Source: an uncultured beta proteobacterium (GTDB lineage: Bacteria > Pseudomonadota > Gammaproteobacteria > Burkholderiales > Burkholderiaceae). Taken from it: a stretch of DNA of 24,019 nucleotides. Location: NCBI GenBank assembly GCA_903892315.1, contig CAITHY010000041.1, positions 1-24,019 of the forward strand, read 5' to 3'. Position 1 is the stretch's first letter, and the number at the start of each line of letters is the position of its first letter. Made by a program: the position numbers and the translations under genes. Under the pieces are notes generated by a model. The model was not told the origin of the DNA. It saw only the letters and a list, made by a program, of their open reading frames with translations, and ran no database searches. Shown here in pieces: positions 16,310-24,019 of the stretch.

Positions 16310-17760
16310 TTTTTTGCCAAAAATATACGCGCTGCACTCTCATTTCGATATTTTTTCTTAATGCCCTATTTTGCTTCGGGCTAGCTAGCGCGCAAGATCA
16401 GGGTCGATCGGATTCTGCTGGCAATAAGATTCGTAATATTGATGGTGTGGCTGCAGTTGTCAATACAGGATTTGTAACGCGCAAAGAAATTGATGACCGA
16501 ATTGCCGTACTTAAAAAACAAGGCGTGAAATTGCCAGAAGATGGCACTGTGCGTAAAACCATTCTGGATAGACTCATTATTGAAAAAATTCAATTACAAA
16601 ATGCTGAACAGGAGGGTATTACTGTAAGCAACAAAGAATTAGACAAGATCATTGGTGATATTGCGGCAAAAAATAAGCTATCGTTTGCTGAATTTAAGGC
16701 AAAAGTAATTGCGTCTGGCACCACCTTTGAGCGCTATAGGCAGTTATTGCGGGATGACATCATGATCACCCGCTATCGAGAGAGAGAAGTAGAAGGTAAG
16801 CTCAAAATTTCAGACGCTGAAATTGATAACTTCATTGCTGAGCGTACGCGGGGAATTTCGGGTGCTGGAGCTCCGAGGTCGGCACCTGCTGCCAAAGGTG
16901 AGCCTGAAGAAATTGACGTAGCTCAAATTTTTATTCCTGTGGATGCTGGCGCCGGCGCAGGCGCTCAGGCTGAAGCAAAAAAGAAAGCGGAGGCCCTATT
17001 AAGGGATGCTCGTGGGGATGTTGATTTTCTGCAGCTAGGTGCAATGGCTGCAAAGGAAAATCCAAAGATTAAGTTTCAAGAGTTAGGCTATCGGGCTCCT
17101 GATCGTTTGCCGCAATTATTTTATGAAGCTATTCGTAATGCTGGTAGCGGGCAGCTTGCCAATACTGTTGTGAAAAGTCCTGCTGGTTACCACGTTCTTA
17201 AAGTTTTGGATCGCCGTGCAGCAGGAGCAAGTGCGCCTCCGCAGCAGGCTGCGGCACCTGATGCTGGTTCACCAACTCCGCAAAATATTCCGATTACACA
17301 AACCCTTTCCCGCCATATTTTATTGCGTAGCCGTGCTGGCTTAAGCGATCAAGACGCAGAGAGACGCTTGCAGGGCTACCGCGATCAGGTGCGAGCAAAG
17401 ACTGCAGACTTTGCGGAACTTGCAAAGAAGTATTCTGAAGATGGATCTGCGGCCAATGGTGGTGAGCTGGGTTGGATGAGCCCGGGAGATTTGGTTCCTG
17501 AATTTGAGCAGGCCATGAATCGCTTGCAAATTGGCGAGGTTAGCAATCCGGTCAAATCAGAATTTGGTTGGCACTTAATTCAGGTATTGGACCGTCGCGA
17601 AGGTCAGCTTACTGTTGAGAAACAACGTCAATTTGCACGAGCAGCGATCCGTGAGAGAAAGTTTGATCAAGCCTATCAAGAGTGGATGCTTGAGCTACGT
17701 GATAACGCAACTGTAAAAATTCTGAACGTGGAAGATGCAGCAAGCAGCGCACCCCGTTAA
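16306..17760 (+). CDS. surA: Periplasmic chaperone and peptidyl-prolyl isomerase SurA
   Basis: SurA escorts unfolded outer-membrane proteins, including LptD, across the periplasm. The 484-residue precursor has a signal peptide cleaved probably after ASA (residue 29) and the SurA N-terminal helical domain (about 43-175). Parvulin domain 1 (about 201-305) is diverged and lacks the NGGxLGW motif. Parvulin domain 2 (about 332-432) has the intact NGGELGWMSPGDLVPEF (384-400) and GWHLIQVLDR. It is longer than E. coli SurA (428) because of Ala/Gly/Pro-rich linkers at about 184-200, 213-225 and 305-330. Translation is coupled to lptD by an ATGA overlap; no terminator lies before pdxA. Confidence 0.95.
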   Translation: MIFCQKYTRCTLISIFFLNALFCFGLASAQDQGRSDSAGNKIRNIDGVAAVVNTGFVTRKEIDDRIAVLKKQGVKLPEDGTVRKTILDRLIIEKIQLQNAEQEGITVSNKELDKIIGDIAAKNKLSFAEFKAKVIASGTTFERYRQLLRDDIMITRYREREVEGKLKISDAEIDNFIAERTRGISGAGAPRSAPAAKGEPEEIDVAQIFIPVDAGAGAGAQAEAKKKAEALLRDARGDVDFLQLGAMAAKENPKIKFQELGYRAPDRLPQLFYEAIRNAGSGQLANTVVKSPAGYHVLKVLDRRAAGASAPPQQAAAPDAGSPTPQNIPITQTLSRHILLRSRAGLSDQDAERRLQGYRDQVRAKTADFAELAKKYSEDGSAANGGELGWMSPGDLVPEFEQAMNRLQIGEVSNPVKSEFGWHLIQVLDRREGQLTVEKQRQFARAAIRERKFDQAYQEWMLELRDNATVKILNVEDAASSAPR

Positions 17761-18742
17761 TCTCGTTGTAAGTACTGGTGAACCAGCCGGTGTCGGGCCT
17801 GAAATTTCTTTAGTTGCTTCGCTTGAGTTTCTGCGTGCACATGCAAATGCTCGAATCACTTTATTAGGTAATGATCAGTTATTGGTATTGCCCAAGGGTC
17901 TTAGTCCAGATTGGTCCAGTCGATTGCAGATCGAGTCCATCCCACTGGGGGCGCCCGTCATTCCCGGAGTCTTAAATTCCCAAAATGCTCAGTATGTAGT
18001 GAACCTTTTAGATCAGGCAATTGACGGTTGTCAGCGGGGGCACTTTGATGCCATGGTGACTGCACCACTTCAAAAAAGTATTATTAATGATGTTGGGACG
18101 CCATTTACAGGCCATACAGAGTACCTGGCGCAGCGCTGCCAGGCTTCTCATGTGGTGATGATGTTGTGCGCGCCTTTACCCATCGGATTTTTGGGGCTCA
18201 AGGTGCCTAGAGATTTGCGTGTTGCTCTCGCCACAACCCATCTTCCCTTAAAGAATGTTCCGCAAGCGCTGAGTGATGACTTGATATTGGAAACCATTCA
18301 AATTGTTCACCAAGATTTGCAGAAGAAATTCGGAATTGCTAAGCCCATTATTCGAGTGGCAGGCTTAAATCCACATGCAGGCGAGTCTGGTTATTTGGGC
18401 CGAGAAGAAATTGAGATTATTTCACCAGCAATTGAAGCGGCTAAAAAGTTGGGGATATCTGTTTCTGGACCTTATCCTGGCGATACGATGTTTGACCCAG
18501 AATCTGTTGCGCAAGTGGATGCTTTTATTGCGATGTATCACGATCAAGGGCTCGCGCCGTTTAAGTTTGTTACTTTTGGGAATGGCGTCAATGTCACCTT
18601 AGGATTGTCGATTATTCGAACTTCCGTCGACCATGGAACCGCTTTGGATATTGCTGGCAAAGGAGCGGCTGACTCGGGGAGCATGCTTGAAGCTTTACGC
18701 TTAGCTTATGAGTTGGCGCTACATCAAAGAAAGCAAAACTAA
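17735..18742 (+). CDS. pdxA: 4-hydroxythreonine-4-phosphate dehydrogenase
   Basis: PdxA oxidises 4-phosphohydroxy-L-threonine with NAD+, supplying the aminoacetone phosphate precursor for pyridoxine 5'-phosphate. The 335-residue protein has the N-terminal GEPAGVGPE (15-23) and metal-ligand histidines His169, His213 (GLNPHAG) and His269 (MYHDQG), matching E. coli His166, 211 and 266. The phosphate-binding region TGHTE (125-129) and the C-terminal SVDHGTALDIAGKG are also present. The start overlaps surA by 26 bases. No later in-frame ATG, GTG or TTG precedes the conserved GEPAGVGPE, so the overlap looks real. The lptD-surA-pdxA-rsmA order is the same as in E. coli. Confidence 0.96.
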   Translation: MQQAAHPVNLVVSTGEPAGVGPEISLVASLEFLRAHANARITLLGNDQLLVLPKGLSPDWSSRLQIESIPLGAPVIPGVLNSQNAQYVVNLLDQAIDGCQRGHFDAMVTAPLQKSIINDVGTPFTGHTEYLAQRCQASHVVMMLCAPLPIGFLGLKVPRDLRVALATTHLPLKNVPQALSDDLILETIQIVHQDLQKKFGIAKPIIRVAGLNPHAGESGYLGREEIEIISPAIEAAKKLGISVSGPYPGDTMFDPESVAQVDAFIAMYHDQGLAPFKFVTFGNGVNVTLGLSIIRTSVDHGTALDIAGKGAADSGSMLEALRLAYELALHQRKQN

Positions 18743-18745
18743 TAC

Positions 18746-19522
18746 ATGCATCGCGCTCGCAAACGATTTGGCCAAAACTTTTTGCAGGACAACGGAATTA
18801 TTTATTCTATTGTTGCGCTCATTAATCCCAGCGTGGAAATGCACGTCATTGAGATCGGCCCTGGCTTGGGCGCGCTAACACTTCCTTTGCTGAGCAATCT
18901 TGATCACCTAGATCTTCTGGAGATTGACCGCGATTTAGTAGCTTTTTGGAATGAGAAAAATCTGAAAGGACTCACGGTGATTGAGGGCGATGCGCTCAAG
19001 TTTGACTTCTTGACATGGGCTCAGAATAGATCAACCAAGCAAGGTTTATGTAAAGTGGTTGGCAATCTGCCATACAATATTTCATCCCCTTTACTGTTTC
19101 ATTTGGTCTCTGCGGCAGCCTCAATTGATGAGCAGGTATTTATGTTGCAAGCGGAAGTAGTAGAAAGAATGGTTGCAAAGGCCGGCAGCTCAGATTTCAG
19201 TCGTCTGTCGGTCATGCTGCAAGCTCGTTACGATATGGAGTTGGTGCTAGAGGTTCCTCCTGAAGCTTTTGACCCCCAGCCCAAAGTGAACTCAGCTGTT
19301 GTAAGGATGGTCCCGAGAAGGGATTTCACATTGACAGATGCACAATGGAGTTCATTAGAAAAAGTAGTTGCTGCCGCTTTCTCTCAAAGAAGAAAAATGT
19401 TGCGGACCAACTTGAGTGCTTTTGCAGATAGATTGAGTTTGACTGAAGTAGAGCTTAAAGCAAGAGCTCAGGATATTTCAGTTGATCGCTATATCAATTG
19501 GGCCAAAATTCTCGCCGCTTAA
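18746..19522 (+). CDS. rsmA: 16S rRNA dimethyladenosine transferase RsmA (KsgA)
   Basis: RsmA adds two methyl groups to each of two adjacent adenines near the 3' end of 16S rRNA using S-adenosylmethionine, a late quality step in small-subunit assembly. The 258-residue protein has the N-terminal RKRFGQNFLQD (5-15), SAM motif EIGPGLGALT (36-45), acidic LLEIDRDL (57-64), the catalytic NLPYNIS (107-113) and the C-terminal QRRKMLRTNL. It starts three bases after pdxA ends. In E. coli apaG follows; here a convergent plsC does, so the operon stops at rsmA. The 32-base gap to plsC shows no clear hairpin. Confidence 0.97.
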   Translation: MHRARKRFGQNFLQDNGIIYSIVALINPSVEMHVIEIGPGLGALTLPLLSNLDHLDLLEIDRDLVAFWNEKNLKGLTVIEGDALKFDFLTWAQNRSTKQGLCKVVGNLPYNISSPLLFHLVSAAASIDEQVFMLQAEVVERMVAKAGSSDFSRLSVMLQARYDMELVLEVPPEAFDPQPKVNSAVVRMVPRRDFTLTDAQWSSLEKVVAAAFSQRRKMLRTNLSAFADRLSLTEVELKARAQDISVDRYINWAKILAA

Positions 19523-19554
19523 ATCAATACTCGGTACTGACTCGACACTCAATA

Positions 19555-20304
19555 TTATCTTCTAGTAGTTGATTGATAAGCGCTAGGGTCGATCACACGC
19601 ATTTCAGCCTCAATCCAACCCTCTACTTCCTTCTGGAGCGCTTCTGCTGATTTATTTGTTGAGCTAATTGCGGGACCAATTGAAAAGATCACTGTGCCGG
19701 GTTCCTTGATAAAGCGATTTTTCGGCCAGCAACGACCCGCGTTGTGCGCAATTGGAATCACTAGTGCATCGGTGGCACTCGCAAGACGCGCGCCTCCCTT
19801 GCGGTAGGGCTTAGTTGATCCAATAGGGGTTCTTGTGCCTTCTGGAAAGAGCATGATCCATTTGCCCTCACTCAAGCGTTTACGGCCTTGAGTCGCAACA
19901 GAATGAGCTGCCGTCTGCTTATTAGAGCGATTAATGTGGATCATCTTGAGTAAGGCTAGGGCCCAGCCAAAAAAAGGGATCCAAAGTAGTTCACGTTTAA
20001 AGACGAAGCAGAGTTGTTTTGGAAGTAATGCGATGTATGCAATAGTTTCGTAGGCGGACTGATGTTTGCTCAAGATGATGACGCGCTCATTGAGTACGGC
20101 CTGCATATTTTCCATGCCACGAATCTCATAATGAATGCCACACAACGGCCTTAATAAAGCGATCACGATTTTGTTCCAGAGTCCAATAAAGGTGTAACGA
20201 TTTTCTGGGCTCAGGAATGGAAAGGCCAGCATGCATAGCACCGACCAAATGGGTGTGAATATCACCAAAAATAAGGCAAAGAGGATGGAGCGAATTAATT
20301 TCAC
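19555..20304 (-). CDS. plsC: 1-acyl-sn-glycerol-3-phosphate acyltransferase (PlsC family)
   Basis: This membrane enzyme probably acylates lysophosphatidic acid to phosphatidic acid in phospholipid synthesis. The 249-residue protein starts with a hydrophobic segment (about 5-31) that should anchor it in the inner membrane. Motif I reads HQSAYE (81-86), an H-x4-E form of the usual H-x4-D, and motif III is FPEGTRT (153-159); a third conserved region contains VIPIAHNAG. The start codon is GTG, seven bases after the gmhB stop. It ends the glyQ-glyS-gmhB-plsC set. Substrate choice within the lysophospholipid acyltransferase family is inferred; LPS- or ornithine-lipid-related acyltransferases share these motifs. 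Confidence 0.85.
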   Translation of the reverse strand: MKLIRSILFALFLVIFTPIWSVLCMLAFPFLSPENRYTFIGLWNKIVIALLRPLCGIHYEIRGMENMQAVLNERVIILSKHQSAYETIAYIALLPKQLCFVFKRELLWIPFFGWALALLKMIHINRSNKQTAAHSVATQGRKRLSEGKWIMLFPEGTRTPIGSTKPYRKGGARLASATDALVIPIAHNAGRCWPKNRFIKEPGTVIFSIGPAISSTNKSAEALQKEVEGWIEAEMRVIDPSAYQSTTRR

Positions 20305-20311
20305 GATTGGT

Positions 20312-20884
20312 CTAAGCCTTATTTTCTAAAAGTGCATTTGCAAAAGTCAGGAGATCAGCATGAATTTGTGTGTCTTCAGGTAAACCACCTTTTGCAAGTG
20401 TTTTTTCACCCTTGCCGGTGAGTACCAGATGGGGTGCGGCTCCTAAGGCTACTCCAGCTTGGAGGTCGCGTAAAGAATCGCCCACTATAGGAACGCCAGC
20501 CAACGGTTTGATGCTACCTGCCTTCTTGTAACGCAATGCGATTTCTTTCATCATGCCTGGCGCCGGTTTACGGCAATCACATTGATGAGAATCTTGGTGA
20601 GGGCAAAAGAAGATACCATCGATATGGCCACCCAATGGCTTTAGTAGAGCCTCCATTTTGCTATGCATGGCATGCAAATCATTGATGGTGAAGTAGCCTC
20701 TAGAAAGGCCTGACTGATTGGTCGCCAAAGCAATTTGATAGCCCGCTTGGTTAAGTAGAGCGATGGCTTCCAAACTTCCTGGGAGGGGAATCCATTCATC
20801 TACTGACTTCACATAATCATCGCGATCTTCATTGATCACGCCATCGCGATCAAGAATGACTAATTTAGAAGAGCTAGTGCTCAT
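20312..20884 (-). CDS. gmhB: D-glycero-D-manno-heptose 1,7-bisphosphate 7-phosphatase
   Basis: GmhB removes the 7-phosphate from heptose 1,7-bisphosphate on the way to the ADP-heptose used in the LPS inner core. The 190-residue HAD phosphatase has the nucleophile loop LDRDGVINED with Asp12 and Asp14, motif II ATNQSG (54-59), the GmhB-type zinc site Cys94, His96, Cys102, Cys104 followed by RKP, and the motif IV GDSLRDL around Asp136. The Cys-His-Cys-Cys loop separates it from the histidinol phosphatase and from MupP/Gph-type HAD enzymes. It overlaps the glyS stop by four bases (ATGA), so it is translationally coupled, and plsC follows by seven bases. Confidence 0.93.
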   Translation of the reverse strand: MSTSSSKLVILDRDGVINEDRDDYVKSVDEWIPLPGSLEAIALLNQAGYQIALATNQSGLSRGYFTINDLHAMHSKMEALLKPLGGHIDGIFFCPHQDSHQCDCRKPAPGMMKEIALRYKKAGSIKPLAGVPIVGDSLRDLQAGVALGAAPHLVLTGKGEKTLAKGGLPEDTQIHADLLTFANALLENKA

Positions 20885-23019
20885 GCTAATTTGCCGAGAT
20901 CGGCAACGAGATTCATTTTCTGGTGAAGTTGTTGCAGGAGAGCGAGGCGGTTATCGCGTAGCTCGGTATTAGGGTCCATGACCATCACATCGGCAAAGAA
21001 TTGATCAATTGGCTCGCTCAAAGCAACCAGCGCTCTTAAGAGCTCAACAAATTGACGTTTTTCATAAGCGGCATTCAATGTGGGAGTGACCGCTTCCAAT
21101 GCTTTATGCAGACTTGCCTCCGCTGGAATCTGCAGTAACTGCGCTGCACAGGCCGGAGGAATAGCGGTAGTAGTTTTCTTCAGAATATTGCTGATCCGCT
21201 TATTGGCGGCAGCGAGTTGAGCAGCTTCTGCCAGCGCATTAAATTCACGAAGGGCCGTCAAGCGCTCGATCAAATCATTAATTTGTGCTGGGTCTTGACT
21301 TAGGACGGCATCAATCTCCGCGCTAGTGAATGCTTTACCAGCAACCGACTGGTCGCGCAAATAGGCACGTAAGCGATCAATAATAAAGGCATAGATATCG
21401 GCAGTTTTTGCTTTTTCTTGCACATCTGCTTGGGGAAACTGCGCACGAGCCAATTCAATTAATTCAGGCAAATTGAGTGAAAGATTTTTCTCTAAGAGCA
21501 AACGGCAAATACCTAAGGCATGACGACGTAGAGCATAGGGGTCTTTATCGCCAGTCGGGGCAAGTCCAACACCCCAAATACCAACTAGAGTTTCTAATTT
21601 GTCAGCAATAGCTAGTATTGTGCCGGTTTGCGTTTGCGGCAGTGTGTCGCCTGCAAAGCGCGGCATATAGTGTTCGCTACAAGCGCTAGCAACATCAGCA
21701 TTCTCACCATCGTGATTGGCGTAATAACGCCCCATAATTCCTTGTAACTCCGGAAACTCGCCAACCATATCGGTTAGTAAATCTGTTTTAGCAATTTCTG
21801 CGGCACGAGCAGCCAGCTTTTCATCGGCACCCAATTTTTTAGCGATACCTACAGCCAATCCTTGAACGCGCTTGGTGCGATCCAGTTGATTGCCAAGTTG
21901 ATTGTGATAAACCACCTTACCAAGATCTGCCACGCGAGAAGCCAACGGACGCTTTTGATCTTGCTGGAAGAAGAATCGGGCATCGGATAAGCGTGGACGT
22001 ACAACACGCTCATTGCCTGAAATGATGGCGTCTGGTTTGCTGGTTTCGATATTAGAAGCAATCAAGAAACGATTACGTAATTTGCCTTGTTGATCCGTTA
22101 ATGCAAAGTACTTTTGATTGGTTTGCATTGTCAGAATTAAGCATTCTTGTGGTACCTCTAAGAACTCTTGATCAAAATGGCATTCATAGATAGCTGGCCA
22201 CTCAACGAGAGCTGTTACTTCGTCTAAAAGACTATCTGGCATCAATACCAAATCATCACCGGCTGCTTTTAATAGGGCGGTCTCGATTTGGGTGCGACGC
22301 TGATTAAAGCTAGGAATAATTTTGGCTTTGGATTGGAGCTCAGTCTCGTATTGGTCTGCATTCTCAATCGTGATGAGGCCAGGTGCTAGAAAACGATGCC
22401 CTTCGGTTTGATTGGCTGCATCAATACCAAGTGCGCTAATGTTTAAGATGGTAGCGCCATGTAGCGCAATGATGCGGTGGGCAGGACGAGCAAATTGCAC
22501 ATCGGCCAATTGACCATTTTTCTGCAGCACTTGATAGTGCATCATTTTTGCAATCGGTAACTTGCTTAATGTTTGCTCAAGCGCCGCTTCCGCAGTTTGC
22601 TCAAGCGCGGCACCTTTAGCAATGACATTCAGATACAGAGCTTCATTCTTACCCTCGCCTGCTTTTTCTAAAGTAGCCAGATCCATATCTGCGTACCCAA
22701 GAGCGCCTAATTTTTTGAGTAGTGGTGGGGTTGCTTTACCTTCAGCGTCAAATGCAATGCTGGTAGGTAGTAATTTTTCCCGCACAGGATAGTCAGGCGC
22801 TTGATCAAGAACATTGGTGACTTGAACGGCTAAACGGCGTGGTGTTGCGAAGCCGGTTGCTTTCGATATATCAGATGCTAGGCCAGCTGATTTGAGTGCC
22901 GCAAACATGCCATCGCTAAATGCATCGCCTAAGCGACGTAGAGACTTAGGAGGCAATTCTTCGGTAAATACCTCGATCAATAAAGTCGCTGATTGAGGTT
23001 TTGAATTAGATGTGCTCAT
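20881..23019 (-). CDS. glyS: Glycyl-tRNA synthetase beta subunit
   Basis: GlyS is the beta subunit of the bacterial alpha2beta2 glycyl-tRNA synthetase and contributes tRNA recognition. The 712-residue protein begins with LLIEVFTEELPPK (13-25), the family hallmark, then an HD-like core with the DMVGEFPELQGIMGRYYA segment and a C-terminal DALR-type anticodon-binding domain (about 600-700). It follows glyQ by 27 bases and lacks a clear Shine-Dalgarno. An internal 8-residue repeat (ALEQTAEA then ALEQTLSK) comes from a short DNA duplication at 22571-22608. Its stop overlaps gmhB as ATGA. Confidence 0.97.
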   Translation of the reverse strand: MSTSNSKPQSATLLIEVFTEELPPKSLRRLGDAFSDGMFAALKSAGLASDISKATGFATPRRLAVQVTNVLDQAPDYPVREKLLPTSIAFDAEGKATPPLLKKLGALGYADMDLATLEKAGEGKNEALYLNVIAKGAALEQTAEAALEQTLSKLPIAKMMHYQVLQKNGQLADVQFARPAHRIIALHGATILNISALGIDAANQTEGHRFLAPGLITIENADQYETELQSKAKIIPSFNQRRTQIETALLKAAGDDLVLMPDSLLDEVTALVEWPAIYECHFDQEFLEVPQECLILTMQTNQKYFALTDQQGKLRNRFLIASNIETSKPDAIISGNERVVRPRLSDARFFFQQDQKRPLASRVADLGKVVYHNQLGNQLDRTKRVQGLAVGIAKKLGADEKLAARAAEIAKTDLLTDMVGEFPELQGIMGRYYANHDGENADVASACSEHYMPRFAGDTLPQTQTGTILAIADKLETLVGIWGVGLAPTGDKDPYALRRHALGICRLLLEKNLSLNLPELIELARAQFPQADVQEKAKTADIYAFIIDRLRAYLRDQSVAGKAFTSAEIDAVLSQDPAQINDLIERLTALREFNALAEAAQLAAANKRISNILKKTTTAIPPACAAQLLQIPAEASLHKALEAVTPTLNAAYEKRQFVELLRALVALSEPIDQFFADVMVMDPNTELRDNRLALLQQLHQKMNLVADLGKLA
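22571..22608 (-). repeat. In-frame 14-base direct repeat inside glyS
   Basis: GTTTGCTCAAGCGC occurs at 22571-22584 and again at 22595-22608, a period of 24 bases, so eight codons. In the protein this gives two successive copies of ALEQT. It looks like a tandem duplication in a variable helical stretch and keeps the frame. Confidence 0.6.
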
Positions 23020-23046
23020 AAATAGAAGGCAAAAATCTCGATTTGC

Positions 23047-23937
23047 TTAAGCCTGAGCTTTAGCTAGACGTTGACACATTGGGAAACCCAGTTTTTCTCT
23101 AGACTCAAAGTAAGCTTGGGCCACTGCTCGAGAAAGATTGCGAATGCGCCCTATGTAGGCTGCGCGTTCAGTCACTGAGATAGCGCCGCGAGCATCCAGC
23201 AAGTTAAAGGTGTGCGCAGCTTTTAGAACCATTTCGTAAGCAGGTAGCGCTAGTGGAACTTCCATCAAGCGCTTGGCTTCACTTTCATAGTTTGTGAAGT
23301 TGGCGAAAAGTAAATCTGCATTGGAATGTTCAAAGTTGTAGCAGGATTGCTCCACTTCATTCTGGTGATAAACATCGCCATAGGAAATGCCATCTGCCCA
23401 TACCAAGTCATAGACGTTAGAGCAGTTCTGGATATACATTGCCAAACGTTCAATGCCGTAAGTAATTTCGCCAAGAACTGGTTTGCAATCTAGGCCACCT
23501 ACTTGCTGGAAGTAAGTGAACTGCGTTACCTCCATGCCATTGAGCCAGACCTCCCACCCAAGACCCCATGCTCCTAGAGTTGGGTTTTCCCAGTCGTCCT
23601 CTACAAAGCGAACATCATTCTCTTTAAGGTCTAAGCCTAGAGCGGCAAGAGATCCCAAGTAAAGATCGAGAATATTTTCAGGTGCTGGTTTAAGAACGAC
23701 TTGATATTGATAGTAATGTTGCAAGCGATTTGGGTTTTCACCATAGCGACCATCTTTAGGTCGGCGGGATGGCTGAACGTAAGCTGCTTTCCAAGGCTCT
23801 GGACCAATGGCTCGCAAAAAGGTCGCGGTATGCGATGTACCGGCACCAACCTCGAGGTCGATGGGTTGCAATAGGGCGCAACCTTGTTGGTCCCAATAAT
23901 CTTGAAGTTTGAGAATGATTTGCTGAAAAGTAAGCAT
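23047..23937 (-). CDS. glyQ: Glycyl-tRNA synthetase alpha subunit
   Basis: GlyQ is the catalytic class II alpha subunit that makes glycyl-adenylate and charges tRNA-Gly together with GlyS. The 296-residue protein is the standard length and shows the near-invariant [19 protein letters not shown] region (32-50), the motif around [17 protein letters not shown], and the conserved [18 protein letters not shown] segment. The start at 23937 is preceded by AGG seven bases upstream. It heads glyQ-glyS-gmhB-plsC, and its promoter must lie in the last 82 bases of the window or beyond. Confidence 0.98.
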   Translation of the reverse strand: MLTFQQIILKLQDYWDQQGCALLQPIDLEVGAGTSHTATFLRAIGPEPWKAAYVQPSRRPKDGRYGENPNRLQHYYQYQVVLKPAPENILDLYLGSLAALGLDLKENDVRFVEDDWENPTLGAWGLGWEVWLNGMEVTQFTYFQQVGGLDCKPVLGEITYGIERLAMYIQNCSNVYDLVWADGISYGDVYHQNEVEQSCYNFEHSNADLLFANFTNYESEAKRLMEVPLALPAYEMVLKAAHTFNLLDARGAISVTERAAYIGRIRNLSRAVAQAYFESREKLGFPMCQRLAKAQA

Positions 23938-23959
23938 GATTAACCTGGCTAAGCCTTTG

Positions 23960-23990
23960 ATTTTACATGGCTAGAGCACTCTAGAGTTAA
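23960..23990 (-). promoter_or_regulatory. Candidate glyQ promoter with CTAGAG palindrome in its spacer
   Basis: On the minus strand TTAACT (23990-23985) and TAAAAT (23965-23960) resemble -35 and -10 boxes, but the spacer is 19 bases, longer than ideal. Within that spacer CTAGAG and CTCTAG (23971-23976 and 23979-23984) form inverted arms two bases apart. The palindrome could be an operator. The remaining bases to 24019 show no gene start or hairpin that I can support. Confidence 0.3.
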
Positions 23991-24019
23991 AAATGCTTAA
24001 AAACGCCTGTGACGAATCA

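Noticed and set aside
20312..20884. GmhB as the missing MupP phosphatase of the MurNAc route
   Set aside because: The Cys94/His96/Cys102/Cys104 zinc loop and 190-residue length fit heptose bisphosphate phosphatase; MupP belongs to the Gph-like HAD group without that loop.
1..24019. Mobile element, CRISPR array, toxin-antitoxin or defence cluster
   Set aside because: Nothing resembling a transposase, integrase, repeat array or small paired genes was found; every strand-consistent frame belongs to a recognised housekeeping family.

Overview
This window looks like an ordinary chromosomal segment of a betaproteobacterium, most probably Burkholderiaceae and Polynucleobacter-like. That placement rests on three things: moderate GC by eye, gene orders shared with proteobacteria (dusB-fis, ruvC-ruvA-ruvB, pepP-ubiH, lptD-surA-pdxA-rsmA, glyQ-glyS), and the AmgK/MurU peptidoglycan-recycling pair next to lptD. 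The genus is inferred from gene content and was not checked by any search. Every gene was recognised as a member of a known family. There is no mobile element, CRISPR array, tRNA, rRNA or cluster of unknown genes, and no gene-free stretch longer than 300 bases (the longest gap is about 129 bases).

Layout. Bases 1-77 are the 3' end of rpsI, followed by a clear intrinsic terminator. The plus strand then carries argC (arginine synthesis) and erpA (iron-sulfur insertion). anmK lies on the minus strand tail-to-tail with erpA and is divergent from tyrS. From 4167 to 13771 a long minus-strand block runs, in transcription order, amgK-murU-pepP-ubiH and then, after a 129-base gap with a candidate promoter, dusB-fis-purH-ruvC-ruvA-ruvB. 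ruvB ends in a 3-base tail overlap with tyrS.

The plus-strand block lptD-surA-pdxA-rsmA (13805-19522) diverges from amgK across only 33 bases. It converges on a minus-strand block glyQ-glyS-gmhB-plsC (19555-23937). The last 82 bases are the leader of glyQ.

How the genes fit together. Much of the window serves the cell envelope. AnmK, AmgK and MurU are three steps of the MurNAc salvage route to UDP-MurNAc. SurA chaperones outer-membrane proteins, of which LptD is a major client. GmhB makes a precursor of LPS heptose and PlsC makes phosphatidic acid. The rest is housekeeping: two aminoacyl-tRNA synthetases, tRNA and rRNA modification (DusB, RsmA), Holliday junction processing (RuvABC), purine, pyridoxal phosphate, ubiquinone and arginine synthesis, a proline aminopeptidase and the nucleoid protein Fis.

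I found no undescribed system. The observations most worth checking are small: LptD with only two cysteines in the mature protein, a U-rich leader plus hairpin ahead of fis, a salvage set that is split across the window and lacks MupP here, very tight divergent starts at amgK/lptD, and several short repeats or palindromes in promoter regions.
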